64,000 bases of DNA from an uncultured Celeribacter sp. (GTDB lineage: Bacteria > Pseudomonadota > Alphaproteobacteria > Rhodobacterales > Rhodobacteraceae). Below, piece after piece: positions 17,421 to 26,586 of the stretch (positions are counted from its first letter, which is position 1; every line of letters starts with the position of its first letter). The stretch lies in assembly GCF_963676475.1 (NCBI RefSeq), contig NZ_OY781106.1, positions 2,170,001 through 2,234,000 of the forward strand, written 5' to 3'. The translations under genes were made by a program, and so were the position numbers. The notes under the pieces are model-generated. The model did no database searches. It worked only from the letters and a program-made list of their open reading frames with translations, and had not been told where the DNA came from.

Positions 17421-18731
17421 ATGACCAAACCCGTTTACGGTGCAGCCCTCGCGGCGCTTATGCTTGCTGGCGCAGCCCAGGCTCAAGAGGCCTTCCTCGC
17501 CACGCTCAAGGCGCAGGCCGAGCTTTCCGGCCACACCTTCGTTCCCGCCCCCGAAGGCGCTTCTGCCTATTACAACACCTCCGGTCGCTTCACCAATGGC
17601 GCGCGCAATGAGGTGCTCTACGACAACTTTCAAGAGGCCACCGGCCTCGCGCTCCCCTTCCCCGGCCAGCCGCTTCAGGGCTTTTCCGGCATCCGCTCTT
17701 TGGGGGACGACCGTTTCCTCGTGCTGACCGACAACGGTTTCGGTGCGAAGGCCAACTCCTCTGACATCATCCTGATGTTCAACATCGTCAAAGTCGATTG
17801 GGAGACCGGCCGCGTCGCCATCGAGAAGACCGTGCAACTGTCGGACCCGGACCACAAAGTGCCCTTCCCGATCATGAACGAAGCCACCGATCTGCGCGCC
17901 CTGACAGGTGCGGATTTCGACATCGAATCCATCCAGCCCGTGGGTGACACCTACTGGATCGGCGACGAATTCGGTCCGTGGATCATCGAAGTGAACGCTG
18001 AGGGCGAGGTGCTTCGCGTGCTGGCGACCGAGCCGGGCGGCCAATTGATCCAATCGCCGGACAACTTCTTTGTCGCCACGCCGAACCCCGGCTCTGCCCT
18101 CCCGGAGACCGTCGTCTCCTACCGCTCCGGCGGCTATGAGGGCATGGCGCTGTCCGAGGATATGAAAACCCTCTACCCGCTGTTGGAAAAGCCGGTCTAT
18201 GACCCGGAAACCGGCGGCAAGAAACATGTCGGCGGCAAGCCGGTTCTGTCCATGTTCGAACTGTCCACCGAAACCGGCGCATGGGGTGACACGGTGCGTT
18301 ACTTCCCGCTTGAGGACGAAAACCACGCCATCGGCGATTTCAACCTGATCGAAGGCACCCGCGGTCTGATCATCGAGCGCGACAACTTCCAGGGCGATCC
18401 GCGCGAAGGCTGGTCCGAAAATCCGGCGATGTTCAAACGCATCTACCTGATTGATCTGGAGCGGATGGACGAGAACAACGTCTTGGAAAAAATCGCCTAT
18501 ATCGACCTGATGGACATTCAGGACCCCGACGGCATCGCGCCGCGCGGCACGATGGATGGGGTCTACACCTTCCCCTATTTCACCATCGAGGATGTGGACC
18601 GTGTCGATGAGACCACCATCGTCGTCGCAAATGACAACAACTACCCCTTCTCGACCGGTCGCCAGCAAGGCCGGGTTGACGACAATGAGATGATCCTTCT
18701 CGACGTCGCCGAGTTTTTGAAGGCGGAATAA
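17421..18731 (+). CDS. Exported esterase-like/phytase-like beta-propeller protein
   Basis: A 436-residue protein with a cleavable signal peptide (ATG at 17421, cleavage near AAQAQ). The body fits the 'esterase-like activity of phytase' family: GFSGIRSLGDDRFLVLTDNGFG near the start, DIESIQPVGDTYWIGDEFGPWI, SYRSGGYEGMALSEDMKTLYPLLE, and a late VANDNNYPFS. These are periplasmic or extracellular propeller proteins thought to act on phosphate esters; the true activity is poorly established. It stands alone between an aldehyde dehydrogenase and dgt. Confidence 0.8.
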   Translation: MTKPVYGAALAALMLAGAAQAQEAFLATLKAQAELSGHTFVPAPEGASAYYNTSGRFTNGARNEVLYDNFQEATGLALPFPGQPLQGFSGIRSLGDDRFLVLTDNGFGAKANSSDIILMFNIVKVDWETGRVAIEKTVQLSDPDHKVPFPIMNEATDLRALTGADFDIESIQPVGDTYWIGDEFGPWIIEVNAEGEVLRVLATEPGGQLIQSPDNFFVATPNPGSALPETVVSYRSGGYEGMALSEDMKTLYPLLEKPVYDPETGGKKHVGGKPVLSMFELSTETGAWGDTVRYFPLEDENHAIGDFNLIEGTRGLIIERDNFQGDPREGWSENPAMFKRIYLIDLERMDENNVLEKIAYIDLMDIQDPDGIAPRGTMDGVYTFPYFTIEDVDRVDETTIVVANDNNYPFSTGRQQGRVDDNEMILLDVAEFLKAE

Positions 18732-18826
18732 TCTCTGCCCCGGAGCGGCGTCTCGCTCCGGGGTTTCCCCATCTGGCTTTCCCGCATCGCGCGCCATATG
18801 GTGCGCGCGAAAGACAGGAGGCGCAG

Positions 18827-20167
18827 ATGTGGCTTGAACGCAGAGAGACATGGAGCGGGCATTCCGAAGACGCGCGCGGTGCGGGGGATGTCGATTATGC
18901 GCGCGTGATCCATTCCGCCTCCTTTCGGCGGCTTCAGGGCAAGACGCAGATCCTAAACCTCGGCGACAGCGATTTCTATCGCACCCGTCTGACGCATTCG
19001 CTGGAAGTCGCGCAGATCGCCGGAGGCCTCGCGCGTCAGTTGGAGCAAAGCTTTCCGACACATCCCGCCACCGCCCATCTGCCGGATCGTTCGATGATCC
19101 ATGCGATCGGCTGCTCTCACGATCTGGGCCATCCGCCGTTCGGACATGGCGGCGAAGTGGCGCTGAATTACTGTATGCGCGAAGCGGGCGGGTTCGAGGG
19201 CAATGGCCAGAGCCTGCGCATCCTGTCCCGGCTTGAGAGCTTTTCCGCGCAGAGTGGTGCAAACCTCACTCGGCGCAGTCTTTTGGGCCTGTTGAAATAC
19301 CCGGTCTCCTACACGCAGGCCCGCAACTCCGCGCTCAGGCCCAAACTGAGCGACCGTCCTGACACGCTCAAGCTGATCGACACAGAGACCTCGACGCCGC
19401 CGAAATGTTACCTCGACAGTGAGCAAGACGTGGTCGAGTGGGTGCTTTCACCGCTCACCCCCGAAGACCGCACCGCGTTTTGCGCCATGGGGCCGGTGGA
19501 GGCCGGGAAACACCGCAAGGCGCTGCATAAATCCTTTGATTGCAGCATTATGGACCTTGCCGATGACATCGCCTACGGGGGGCATGATCTGGAGGATGCG
19601 ATTGCGCTCACGCTTTTGACCCGCGAGGATTTCGTGGCGCATGTGTCGGCGGATCAGATCGGCGATTTTCTCGACATGCTCAAACACAAATACCCGGGTC
19701 AGTTCGGCAATGACGTCTATGGCCAGATGCTCGACGGGTTGTTCGGCGGGCGGGACACGCGCAAACGCTTCATCTCGCGCTTTGTGAATTACCTGATCAC
19801 CGCTGTGGAATATGCCGAAGTGCCCGAGTTCTCCGAACCGCTCCTGCGCTATCGTGCCAGCCTGCCTGCCGCGCGACGCCCGGTGTTGAAGGCGCTGAAA
19901 GAGCTGGTGTTCAAAGTGGTGATCAAAAGCCCCAACGTGCAGCAGCTCGAATTCAAGGGCCAGCAGATGGTGGTCTCGGTGTTCGAGGCACTCTGTTCCG
20001 ATCCCGAGCGGCTTTTGCCACGCGATCATCAGGAGCGCTATGCGGAGACGGCGGGCGATCTGCGGGTGATCTGCGACTATGTGGCGAGCATGACGGATGC
20101 GGCTTTGCTCAAGACCTATGAGCGGCTGTTTGCGCCGCGCATGGGGTCGGTGTTCGACCGGCTCTAA
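18827..20167 (+). CDS. dgt: Deoxyguanosinetriphosphate triphosphohydrolase-like protein
   Basis: A cytosolic HD-domain enzyme that splits dNTPs to deoxynucleoside and triphosphate. The metal-binding HD residues are visible: His in RTRLTHSLEVAQIA, His-Asp in CSHDLGHPPFGHGGE, and a later Asp in DLADDIAYGGHDLEDA. At 446 residues it matches the alphaproteobacterial dGTPase-like group, shorter than E. coli Dgt. AGGAGG precedes the ATG. It converges on ychF, with a shared bidirectional terminator between. Confidence 0.92.
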   Translation: MWLERRETWSGHSEDARGAGDVDYARVIHSASFRRLQGKTQILNLGDSDFYRTRLTHSLEVAQIAGGLARQLEQSFPTHPATAHLPDRSMIHAIGCSHDLGHPPFGHGGEVALNYCMREAGGFEGNGQSLRILSRLESFSAQSGANLTRRSLLGLLKYPVSYTQARNSALRPKLSDRPDTLKLIDTETSTPPKCYLDSEQDVVEWVLSPLTPEDRTAFCAMGPVEAGKHRKALHKSFDCSIMDLADDIAYGGHDLEDAIALTLLTREDFVAHVSADQIGDFLDMLKHKYPGQFGNDVYGQMLDGLFGGRDTRKRFISRFVNYLITAVEYAEVPEFSEPLLRYRASLPAARRPVLKALKELVFKVVIKSPNVQQLEFKGQQMVVSVFEALCSDPERLLPRDHQERYAETAGDLRVICDYVASMTDAALLKTYERLFAPRMGSVFDRL

Positions 20168-20172
20168 ACGAA

Positions 20173-20196
20173 AAAGGCGGCCCGAAGACCGCCTTT
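20173..20196. terminator. Bidirectional terminator between dgt and ychF
   Basis: AAAGGCGG (20173-20180) pairs with CCGCCTTT (20189-20196) around an 8-nt loop. The A- and T-rich flanks allow it to serve both converging genes. Confidence 0.85.
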
Positions 20197-20218
20197 CCAA
20201 ATCATCTCTCAACCCCGA

Positions 20219-21316
20219 TCAGGTGTTGAACAGGAAGTGCATCACATCGCCGTCCTGCACGATGTAACTTTTGCCTTCCGCGCGCATCTTGCCCGCTTCT
20301 TTCGCGCCCGCTTCGCCCTTGCAGGCGATGAAATCGTCATAGGCGATGGTTTCGGCACGGATGAAGCCGCGCTCAAAGTCACCATGGATCACACCTGCGG
20401 CGGCCGGCGCAGCGGTGCCTTTGGTGATGGTCCAGGCGCGGGCCTCTTTCGGGCCAACCGTGAAATAGGTCTCAAGGTGCAACAACTCGTAGCCCGCGCG
20501 AATGAGACGGTCGAGACCGGCCTCGTGCAGGCCCAGCTCTTCGAGGAACATCTCGGCTTCGTCGCCTTCGAGTTGCGAAATCTCTTCCTCGATCTTGGCG
20601 GAGATCACCACCGTGCCTGCGCCCTGCTCCTCGGCCATCTTCGCGACCGCCTCCGAGAAAGCGTTGCCCTTGGCGGCGTTTTCTTCCTCGACGTTGCAGA
20701 CATAGAGGATCGGCTTTTGCGTCAGAAGTTGCAGCATGGTCCACTGCTTGCGCTCTTCCTCGGTGATCTCGACGGTACGGGCCGGTTTGTCGGCCTCAAG
20801 AGCCGCCTGCGCGCGCGCCAGGAGATCGTCTTGGAGTTTCGCCTCTTTGTCGTTGCCCTTGAGCTTGCGCACAAGGTTGGCGCGGCGTTTGGCGATGCTT
20901 TCGAGATCGGCGAGCATCAGCTCCATCTCGATGACCTGCGCATCGTCCACCGGATCGACGCGGCCCTCGACGTGGGTCACATCCCCGTCCTCGAAACAGC
21001 GCACCACATGGGCAATCGCGTCACATTCGCGAATGTTCGCGAGGAACTGGTTGCCGAGGCCCTCACCTTTGGATGCGCCTTTCACCAGACCGGCGATGTC
21101 CACGAAGGACATGCGCGTCGGGATGATCTGTTTCGAGCCGGCAATCTCTGCCAGTTTGTCCAAACGCGGGTCCGGCACCGCCACGTCGCCCACGTTGGGC
21201 TCGATGGTGCAGAACGGAAAGTTCGCCGCCTGCGCCGCGGCGGTTTTGGTCAGCGCATTGAAAAGCGTCGATTTGCCCACGTTTGGCAGACCGACGATGC
21301 CCATCTTGAAGCCCAT
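20219..21316 (-). CDS. ychF: Redox-regulated ribosome-associated ATPase YchF
   Basis: A 365-residue Obg-family P-loop protein that prefers ATP and binds ribosomes. The motifs are GLPNVGKSTLFNALT (G1), DIAGLVKGASKGEGLGNQFL (G3) and an altered G4 (NVEE in place of NKxD), the hallmark of YchF. A coiled-coil insert is followed by the TGS domain (ETYFTVGPKEARAW). AAGGAGG precedes the ATG. It is convergent with dgt. Confidence 0.95.
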   Translation of the reverse strand: MGFKMGIVGLPNVGKSTLFNALTKTAAAQAANFPFCTIEPNVGDVAVPDPRLDKLAEIAGSKQIIPTRMSFVDIAGLVKGASKGEGLGNQFLANIRECDAIAHVVRCFEDGDVTHVEGRVDPVDDAQVIEMELMLADLESIAKRRANLVRKLKGNDKEAKLQDDLLARAQAALEADKPARTVEITEEERKQWTMLQLLTQKPILYVCNVEEENAAKGNAFSEAVAKMAEEQGAGTVVISAKIEEEISQLEGDEAEMFLEELGLHEAGLDRLIRAGYELLHLETYFTVGPKEARAWTITKGTAAPAAAGVIHGDFERGFIRAETIAYDDFIACKGEAGAKEAGKMRAEGKSYIVQDGDVMHFLFNT

Positions 21317-21443
21317 TGCGGCCTCCTTTGTCCGAAATTCCTAGGCTGTCTAAGGTGCAAAGAGGCCTCGCGCAAGCCTTCCCCATTGCACTTGCGTCAA
21401 AGATCGGCCAAACCCGTTGCGCAAACAGCCATGGAGCCGCCAC

Positions 21444-22235
21444 ATGACCCGTATCGACGCCAAATTCGCCGAATTGAAAGCCGCTGGTAAGAAAGCTTTC
21501 GTCGCTTATGTCATGGCGGGCGATCCGGATGAGGCGAAATCTCTGGAAATCGTCAAGGCGCTGCCCGAAGCCGGTGTCGACATCATCGAGCTGGGCCTGC
21601 CCTTCACCGATCCGATGGCCGATGGCGCAACCATTCAGCTGGCCGGTCAGCGCGCACTGGAACAGGGCATGACGCTGAACAAGACGCTCGCTCTGGCGAA
21701 AGAATTCCGCAAGACGGACGACAAAACGCCGATTGTTCTGATGGGCTATTACAACCCGATCTATTCCCATGGCGTGGATCAGTTTCTGGTCGACGCGGTC
21801 GAGGCCGGGATCGACGGGCTGATCGTTGTGGATCTTCCGCCCGAAGAAGACGAAGAACTTTGTATTCCGGCGCAGAAAGCCGGTCTGAACTTCATCCGTC
21901 TGGCAACCCCCACGACCGATGACAAACGCCTGCCGACCGTGCTGCAAAACACCTCCGGTTTTGTCTATTACGTCTCCGTGACCGGCACCACCGGGGCCGC
22001 CGCCGCGTCAGGCGCCGATGTCGCCCCGGAAGTGGCGCGAATCAAGGCCAAGACCGACCTGCCGGTGATCGTGGGCTTTGGCGTGCGCACGCCGGAAAAA
22101 GCCGAAGAGATCGCCGCCGTCGCCGACGGCACCGTGGTCGGCTCCGCCATCGTCAGCGAGATCGCAGAAGGTAAATCGGTCGAAGAGGTCGCAGCCTATG
22201 TGAAATCCTTGGCGGATGGGGCACACCGCGCCTGA
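21444..22235 (+). CDS. trpA: Tryptophan synthase alpha chain
   Basis: Cleaves indole-3-glycerol phosphate to indole, which it passes to TrpB. The 263-residue TIM barrel shows the catalytic Glu in VDIIELGLPFTDPMADG and the Asp in the same block, the phosphate loop YYVSVTGTTGA and the late GFGVRTPEKA. The ATG at 21444 has GGAG 7 nt upstream and starts MTRIDAKF as in relatives. It is well separated from trpB and trpF (33-35 kb), so tryptophan synthase subunits are not co-transcribed here. Confidence 0.95.
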   Translation: MTRIDAKFAELKAAGKKAFVAYVMAGDPDEAKSLEIVKALPEAGVDIIELGLPFTDPMADGATIQLAGQRALEQGMTLNKTLALAKEFRKTDDKTPIVLMGYYNPIYSHGVDQFLVDAVEAGIDGLIVVDLPPEEDEELCIPAQKAGLNFIRLATPTTDDKRLPTVLQNTSGFVYYVSVTGTTGAAAASGADVAPEVARIKAKTDLPVIVGFGVRTPEKAEEIAAVADGTVVGSAIVSEIAEGKSVEEVAAYVKSLADGAHRA

Positions 22236-22247
22236 TATTTGGCGCCG

Positions 22248-22717
22248 TCAGCCTGTTTCCAACCGGAACTTGAGAAACCGATTGCCCTCATAAAGCGTCT
22301 CCCCCACCTGCTCCGCCCCCATGCGCCGCAGAGCGCCGAGGTGGCGGCGGGACGGTGGCAGGAGGAAGGTGGCGTGGGAATGCGCGCATCATTGTGGACG
22401 AACTCAAGCACCTTTTTCGCGATCTTTACGCCCAGTCCAAAGCTGTCCGGGCGCAGAACCAAACCGAAATCCCACTCCTCGCCCTCTTTTTGAAATCCGC
22501 CCCAGCCGACATAGGCGCCATCCGCCAGAAACGCCCAGTGCCCCAACCCGTCGCGCGTCCAGCAGGCTTCTTTGGCGGCGACGAAGGCCCCGACGGTTTC
22601 TCCCGTCCAGGGCATGGTCAAAAGCGGCATATGCTCCGCCACGCGCGGGTCGCGCATATGGTTGAGGATGTCGGCGGCGGAGACCTCCGGCAAACGTGCA
22701 AAGTGAAGATCGGCCAT
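22248..22717 (-). pseudogene. GNAT N-acetyltransferase with one frameshift
   Basis: A RimJ/RimL-type acetyltransferase of about 156 residues if repaired. The first 108 residues (starting MADLHFARLPEV, with WAFLADGAYVGWGGF and RPDSFGLGVKIAKKVLEFV) read normally. The frame then changes at about 22376-22380. The normal GNAT ending (ATFLLPPSRRHLGALRRMG ... FLKFRLETG, stop at 22248-22250) is in the next frame, which fits the loss of one base. Without repair the protein runs on to 22196 with an unrelated tail overlapping trpA. It is either a true pseudogene or a base-calling error in GGG (22376-22378). Confidence 0.75.
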
Positions 22718-22959
22718 GCGGGCCTGTCTCGCTAGGAACCTCTACGGCAGAGCGCCTATGGGGCATATCTCACATCCAGCGGTCAAGCGCGCCACGCTCA
22801 CCACAGCATCACGTTTTCGTCGCCCGTTTCACAAAAACTGTCACGTTTTATTCCCCATGTTTTTCTTGCCTCATGGGTTGAATCGCCCTAAGTGCAGCCC
22901 CCTAAAGCCGTTCCTTTTTGACCACTGCGGGGCCATTGAGGGCCCATTGGGGGAATGAG

Positions 22960-24054
22960 ATGATCCAGACGCCGTATTACCTGATCGACAAAGCGCGTTT
23001 GCTTCCGAACATGGAGAAAATTGCCTGGCTGCGGGAAAACTCCGGGGCGAAGGCTTTGCTGGCGCTCAAGTGCTTTTCGACCTGGCCCGTGTTCGATTTT
23101 ATGCGCGACTATATGGACGGGACGACCTCGTCCTCGCTCTATGAATTGCGCCTTGGGGCCGAGAAATTCGGCAAGGAAACCCATGCCTATTCCGTCGGAT
23201 GGGCGGACAATGAGATCGACGAGGCGGTGAGCTACGCCGACAAGATCATCTTCAACTCTCTCGGCCAGTTGGATCGCTTTGGCGACAAGGCCAAGGGCAT
23301 CGCCACCGGCCTGCGCCTCAATCCGCGGTTCTCGACCTCCGGGTTTGACCTTGCCGACCCGGCGCGGCCCTTTTCGCGTCTGGGCGAATGGGACATGGGA
23401 CGGCTTGAGATCGCCTCGGACCGCATCAACGGCGTGATGATCCACTATAATTGCGAGAATGATGATTTTGTCCTCTTTTCAGAGCAATTGAGCCGGATTG
23501 AACGCGATTTTGGTTCGTTTTTGAAAACTTTGGATTGGGTCTCTCTCGGCGGTGGCATTCATTTCACCGGCGAAGGTTACCCGCTCGATAAGCTGGCGGA
23601 CCGGCTGAAATCTTTCTCTGACGCGATGGGCGTGCAGGTCTATCTGGAGCCCGGCGAGGCCTCGATCACCCGCTCCACCACGCTCGAAGTCTCCGTCCTC
23701 GACATCATTGATAACGGTAAAAAGGTGGCCATCGTCGACAGCTCCATCGAAGCCCATATGCTCGATCTGTTGATCTATCGCGAGACCGCGAAACTGCCGC
23801 AAAATGGCACGCATGCGTATCAGATCGCGGGCAAGACCTGTCTGGCGGGCGACATCTTTGGCGAGGCCAAATTCGACAAACCGCTCGAAATCGGGGATAA
23901 AATCTCCATCGACGATGCGGCCGGTTACACAATGGTTAAAAAGAACTGGTTTAACGGGGTGAAGATGCCGGGGATCGCCATTCGCGAGCTTGATGGCACC
24001 GTCAAACTGGTACGTGACTTCGGTTACGACGATTTCGCTGCGGCGCTTGGCTAA
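22960..24054 (+). CDS. nspC: Carboxynorspermidine/carboxyspermidine decarboxylase
   Basis: A 364-residue fold-type III PLP decarboxylase that turns carboxy(nor)spermidine into (nor)spermidine. Seen are the N-terminal PLP Lys in ALLALKCFSTWPVFDFM, IHYNCENDDF, SLGGGIHFTGEGYP (phosphate loop), YLEPGEA and CLAGDIFGEAKF with the active-site Cys-x2-Asp. The ATG at 22960 has GGGGGAATGAG directly upstream. It is followed 44 nt later by the dehydrogenase that makes its substrate, so the two form the carboxyspermidine polyamine route. Confidence 0.92.
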   Translation: MIQTPYYLIDKARLLPNMEKIAWLRENSGAKALLALKCFSTWPVFDFMRDYMDGTTSSSLYELRLGAEKFGKETHAYSVGWADNEIDEAVSYADKIIFNSLGQLDRFGDKAKGIATGLRLNPRFSTSGFDLADPARPFSRLGEWDMGRLEIASDRINGVMIHYNCENDDFVLFSEQLSRIERDFGSFLKTLDWVSLGGGIHFTGEGYPLDKLADRLKSFSDAMGVQVYLEPGEASITRSTTLEVSVLDIIDNGKKVAIVDSSIEAHMLDLLIYRETAKLPQNGTHAYQIAGKTCLAGDIFGEAKFDKPLEIGDKISIDDAAGYTMVKKNWFNGVKMPGIAIRELDGTVKLVRDFGYDDFAAALG

Positions 24055-24098
24055 GCCCGCTCCATTCACCACCCGAAACGATAAGGGGGTCTCTACCG

Positions 24099-25343
24099 TT
24101 GAAACAGAACGTACTCATCATCGGCGCCGGCGGCGTCGCTCAGGTCGTCGCGCATAAATGCGCCCAAAACAACGATGTGCTTGGCGAAATTCATATCGCA
24201 AGCCGGACGCTTTCGAAATGCGAAGTGATCCTTGAGTCGGTCCGTGAAAAGGCCGCGATGAAACAGGAGGGCGTTCTTGAAGCCCATCAGGTCGACGCGA
24301 TGGACAGCAAAGCCGTTGCCGCCCTGATCGAGCAAATCGGCGCTCAGATCGTGATCAACGTCGGCTCGGCGTTTGTCAACATGACCGTGCTCGACGCCTG
24401 TATCGAGACGGGCGCGGCCTATATCGACACGGCCATTCACGAAGACCCGACCAAGATCTGCGAGACCCCGCCGTGGTACGGCAACTACGAGTGGAAGAAA
24501 CGCGATCTCTGCACTGAGAAAGGCGTCACCGCCATTCTCGGCGCCGGTTTCGATCCGGGGGTTGTGAACGCCTACGCGCGCTTTGCCATCGACATGATGG
24601 ACGAGGTGAAGAGCATCGACATCGTCGACATCAACGCGGGTTCGCATGGCAAATATTTCGCCACGAACTTCGACCCGGAAATCAATTTCCGCGAATTCAC
24701 CGGCGTCGTCTACTATTGGGAAGACGGCCAGTGGAAAGAGAAAAAGATGTTCGAGAGCGGGCACGATTGGGACCTGCCGGTGGTGGGGACCTGCCGCGCC
24801 TATCAGTCGGGTCACGACGAGGTGCACAGCCTCGCGACCAACTATCCGCAGGCCGACGTGCGGTTCTGGATGGGCTTTGGCGAGCATTACATTAACGTCT
24901 TCACCGTGCTGCAAAACCTCGGCCTTCTGTCCGAGCAACCGGTGAAAACCGCCGAAGGCCTCGAAGTTGTGCCTCTGAAAGTGGTCAAGGCCGTGCTGCC
25001 CGATCCCTCCTCTCTGGCGCCCAATTACGAGGGCAAGACCTGCATCGGCGATCTGGTGAAAGGCACCAAGGACGGCGAGGATTTCGAGGTTTTCGTCTAT
25101 AACGTGGCGGACCACAAAGAGGCCTATAACGAGGTCGGCTCGCAGGGCATTTCCTACACCGCAGGCGTGCCGCCGGTGGCCGCCGCCATGCTCATCGCCT
25201 CTGGCGATTGGGATGCGGGCACGATGAAAAACGTTGAGGAACTGGACCCGAAACCGTTCTTTACCCTGCTCGACAAGATGGGCCTTCCGACCCGAGTTCA
25301 GATTGGTGGACTTGGCGGCGAAGACAAGGCATGGAACGCCTGA
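24099..25343 (+). CDS. Carboxyspermidine dehydrogenase (saccharopine dehydrogenase family)
   Basis: A 414-residue NADP-dependent enzyme that reductively condenses aspartate semialdehyde with putrescine (or diaminopropane). A Rossmann motif, IIGAGGVAQVVAHKCAQ, is at residues 6-22, followed by HQVDAMDSKAV and the GAGFDPGVVNAYARFA block typical of the family. The start is TTG at 24099, with AGGGGG about 10 nt upstream. It pairs with nspC just upstream. It could be mis-annotated as saccharopine dehydrogenase, but the pairing supports the polyamine role. A terminator follows. Confidence 0.9.
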   Translation: MKQNVLIIGAGGVAQVVAHKCAQNNDVLGEIHIASRTLSKCEVILESVREKAAMKQEGVLEAHQVDAMDSKAVAALIEQIGAQIVINVGSAFVNMTVLDACIETGAAYIDTAIHEDPTKICETPPWYGNYEWKKRDLCTEKGVTAILGAGFDPGVVNAYARFAIDMMDEVKSIDIVDINAGSHGKYFATNFDPEINFREFTGVVYYWEDGQWKEKKMFESGHDWDLPVVGTCRAYQSGHDEVHSLATNYPQADVRFWMGFGEHYINVFTVLQNLGLLSEQPVKTAEGLEVVPLKVVKAVLPDPSSLAPNYEGKTCIGDLVKGTKDGEDFEVFVYNVADHKEAYNEVGSQGISYTAGVPPVAAAMLIASGDWDAGTMKNVEELDPKPFFTLLDKMGLPTRVQIGGLGGEDKAWNA

Positions 25344-25368
25344 TCCCGCAAAAAATCAAGAAACACTT

Positions 25369-25396
25369 AAAAGCCCGCCTCTGGCGGGCTTTTTCA
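25369..25396 (+). terminator. Terminator after the polyamine operon
   Basis: AAAGCCCGCC and GGCGGGCTTT enclose a TCT loop, with a run of five T after the stem (25391-25395). It is 27 nt beyond the stop codon. Confidence 0.9.
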
Positions 25397-25411
25397 TGAA
25401 ATCGCTGCGAC

Positions 25412-25529
25412 TTAAAGCGTTTTTCAAAAAACTTGAGGCACTCAATTTTTGAAAAACGCAGCAAGATCAATTAAGTGTCGCAACGTTTTTCGCTCAATCT
25501 GATTCAGATTAAACGAAAAACGCTTTAAT
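25412..25529 (-). repeat. 118-bp two-hairpin intergenic repeat, copy 1
   Basis: Read on the minus strand, this 118-nt block is 108/118 identical to 56340-56457. The first 47 nt are identical and form a 43-nt imperfect palindrome centred on AATCTGAATCAGATT. The last 45 nt form a second hairpin whose arms are GCGTTTTTCAA and TTGAAAAACGC, with inner stem TTGAG/CTCAA. Between the copies, two stem pairs change on both sides (T-A to C-G and A-T to G-C). It lies in an AT-rich gap after the carboxyspermidine dehydrogenase terminator. It could be a REP-like mobile palindrome or a structured RNA. Confidence 0.85.
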
Positions 25530-25582
25530 CTCATGGAAAGGAGAATCATGGACCCTTTGCAAACCTAACAGCAGAGTCTCCC

Positions 25583-26476
25583 ATGTGCGTAATTCGTAAA
25601 TTTTTCGTCCTGATCCTGACCTTTGGGCTTCTCCCGCTTGGTCTGTCGGCTGCGGCGCCCGATACAGACGCCACGGCCTATGAACGTCAAATTCAACTGC
25701 TTGGGCGACAAGCAGCTCTTGGTCATCGCTTGGTGCGCAGCATGTGTTTTGCTCAGGCGGGGATTGATATGAGACGCAATCGCGCCCTTGTGGACGACTC
25801 CAGACATGAGATTAGCGCAACCTTGACGGCGCTCAAGGAAGGCGACCTCGCACGCGGAATTCCGGCGATCTCCAATAGCAATATCCTCACCCAACTCAGC
25901 TCTGCTGAAATGGTCTGGAAAGCGCTCGACAAAAAGGCCGCGGCGTTTTTGTCCGGTGAGGGTCTGAGCGATGAAGAGGTTTTGCGTCTCACGCTGAAAT
26001 CCAATTCTTTGGAAAAACTCTTGCGCAATGTCTCTCAGTCCCTGGAACTGAAAACTTCGGTGGACCTCTCCCCCGAAGCCCTGATGCGCAGCCGTATGAT
26101 CATCACCGCAAGCGATCAAAGCCGTTTGCTGCAACAGGCCGGCAAGGATGCCTGTCTGATCTATCTCGACCGGGGCACGGACACGACCCATGAACGTCGT
26201 GAGGGCTTGGCAGCGAATATTGAGACCTTTGACAACAATATCTTCAACCTCACCTTCACGCGCCCGGCGCAATCCAAAGCGCCCGCCGTCCCCGCGCTTG
26301 AGCAGGCGGCCTTTAATACCTGGCAAAACTGGGTTGGCCTGGAACCTCTTTTTAAGGTGCTCATTGCACCTTCAAATCAGGCTGACCTGTCCATCTTATT
26401 GCCGGAATTGTCGTTCAGCATCGAATATATGGACCTGCAACTGGTGGAGACGCTCGACATTTTCATGGCGCTCTGA
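25583..26476 (+). CDS. Exported PilJ/NarX sensor-domain-like protein without a signalling module
   Basis: A 297-residue protein with a signal peptide (to about residue 24). Two copies of a PilJ/NarX-type helical sensor pattern are visible: LLGRQAALGHRLVRSMCFAQAG ... LTALKEGD (about residues 38-90), then a second weaker block with SRLLQQAGKDACLIYLD (about 178-200). In known proteins this domain precedes an MCP or histidine kinase module, but here the protein ends without one. It may be a free periplasmic binding partner. It starts 53 nt after repeat copy 1; the repeat may lie in its 5' leader. Function is unknown. Confidence 0.65.
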   Translation: MCVIRKFFVLILTFGLLPLGLSAAAPDTDATAYERQIQLLGRQAALGHRLVRSMCFAQAGIDMRRNRALVDDSRHEISATLTALKEGDLARGIPAISNSNILTQLSSAEMVWKALDKKAAAFLSGEGLSDEEVLRLTLKSNSLEKLLRNVSQSLELKTSVDLSPEALMRSRMIITASDQSRLLQQAGKDACLIYLDRGTDTTHERREGLAANIETFDNNIFNLTFTRPAQSKAPAVPALEQAAFNTWQNWVGLEPLFKVLIAPSNQADLSILLPELSFSIEYMDLQLVETLDIFMAL

Positions 26477-26586
26477 GCGGAACACCCGAGACCAAGATAT
26501 GGCACCGTCCGAATTGCGGCTTGGAGCACGATAAAAAATATGCGAATTGGTTCTGCAAGCGAACCAATTTGGCAAAGAAGAGCGAT

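Noticed and set aside
16959..19262. A 767-codon open frame on the minus strand opposite aldehyde dehydrogenase, the esterase-like gene and dgt
   Set aside because: It crosses three real genes and their gaps and shows no conserved motif.
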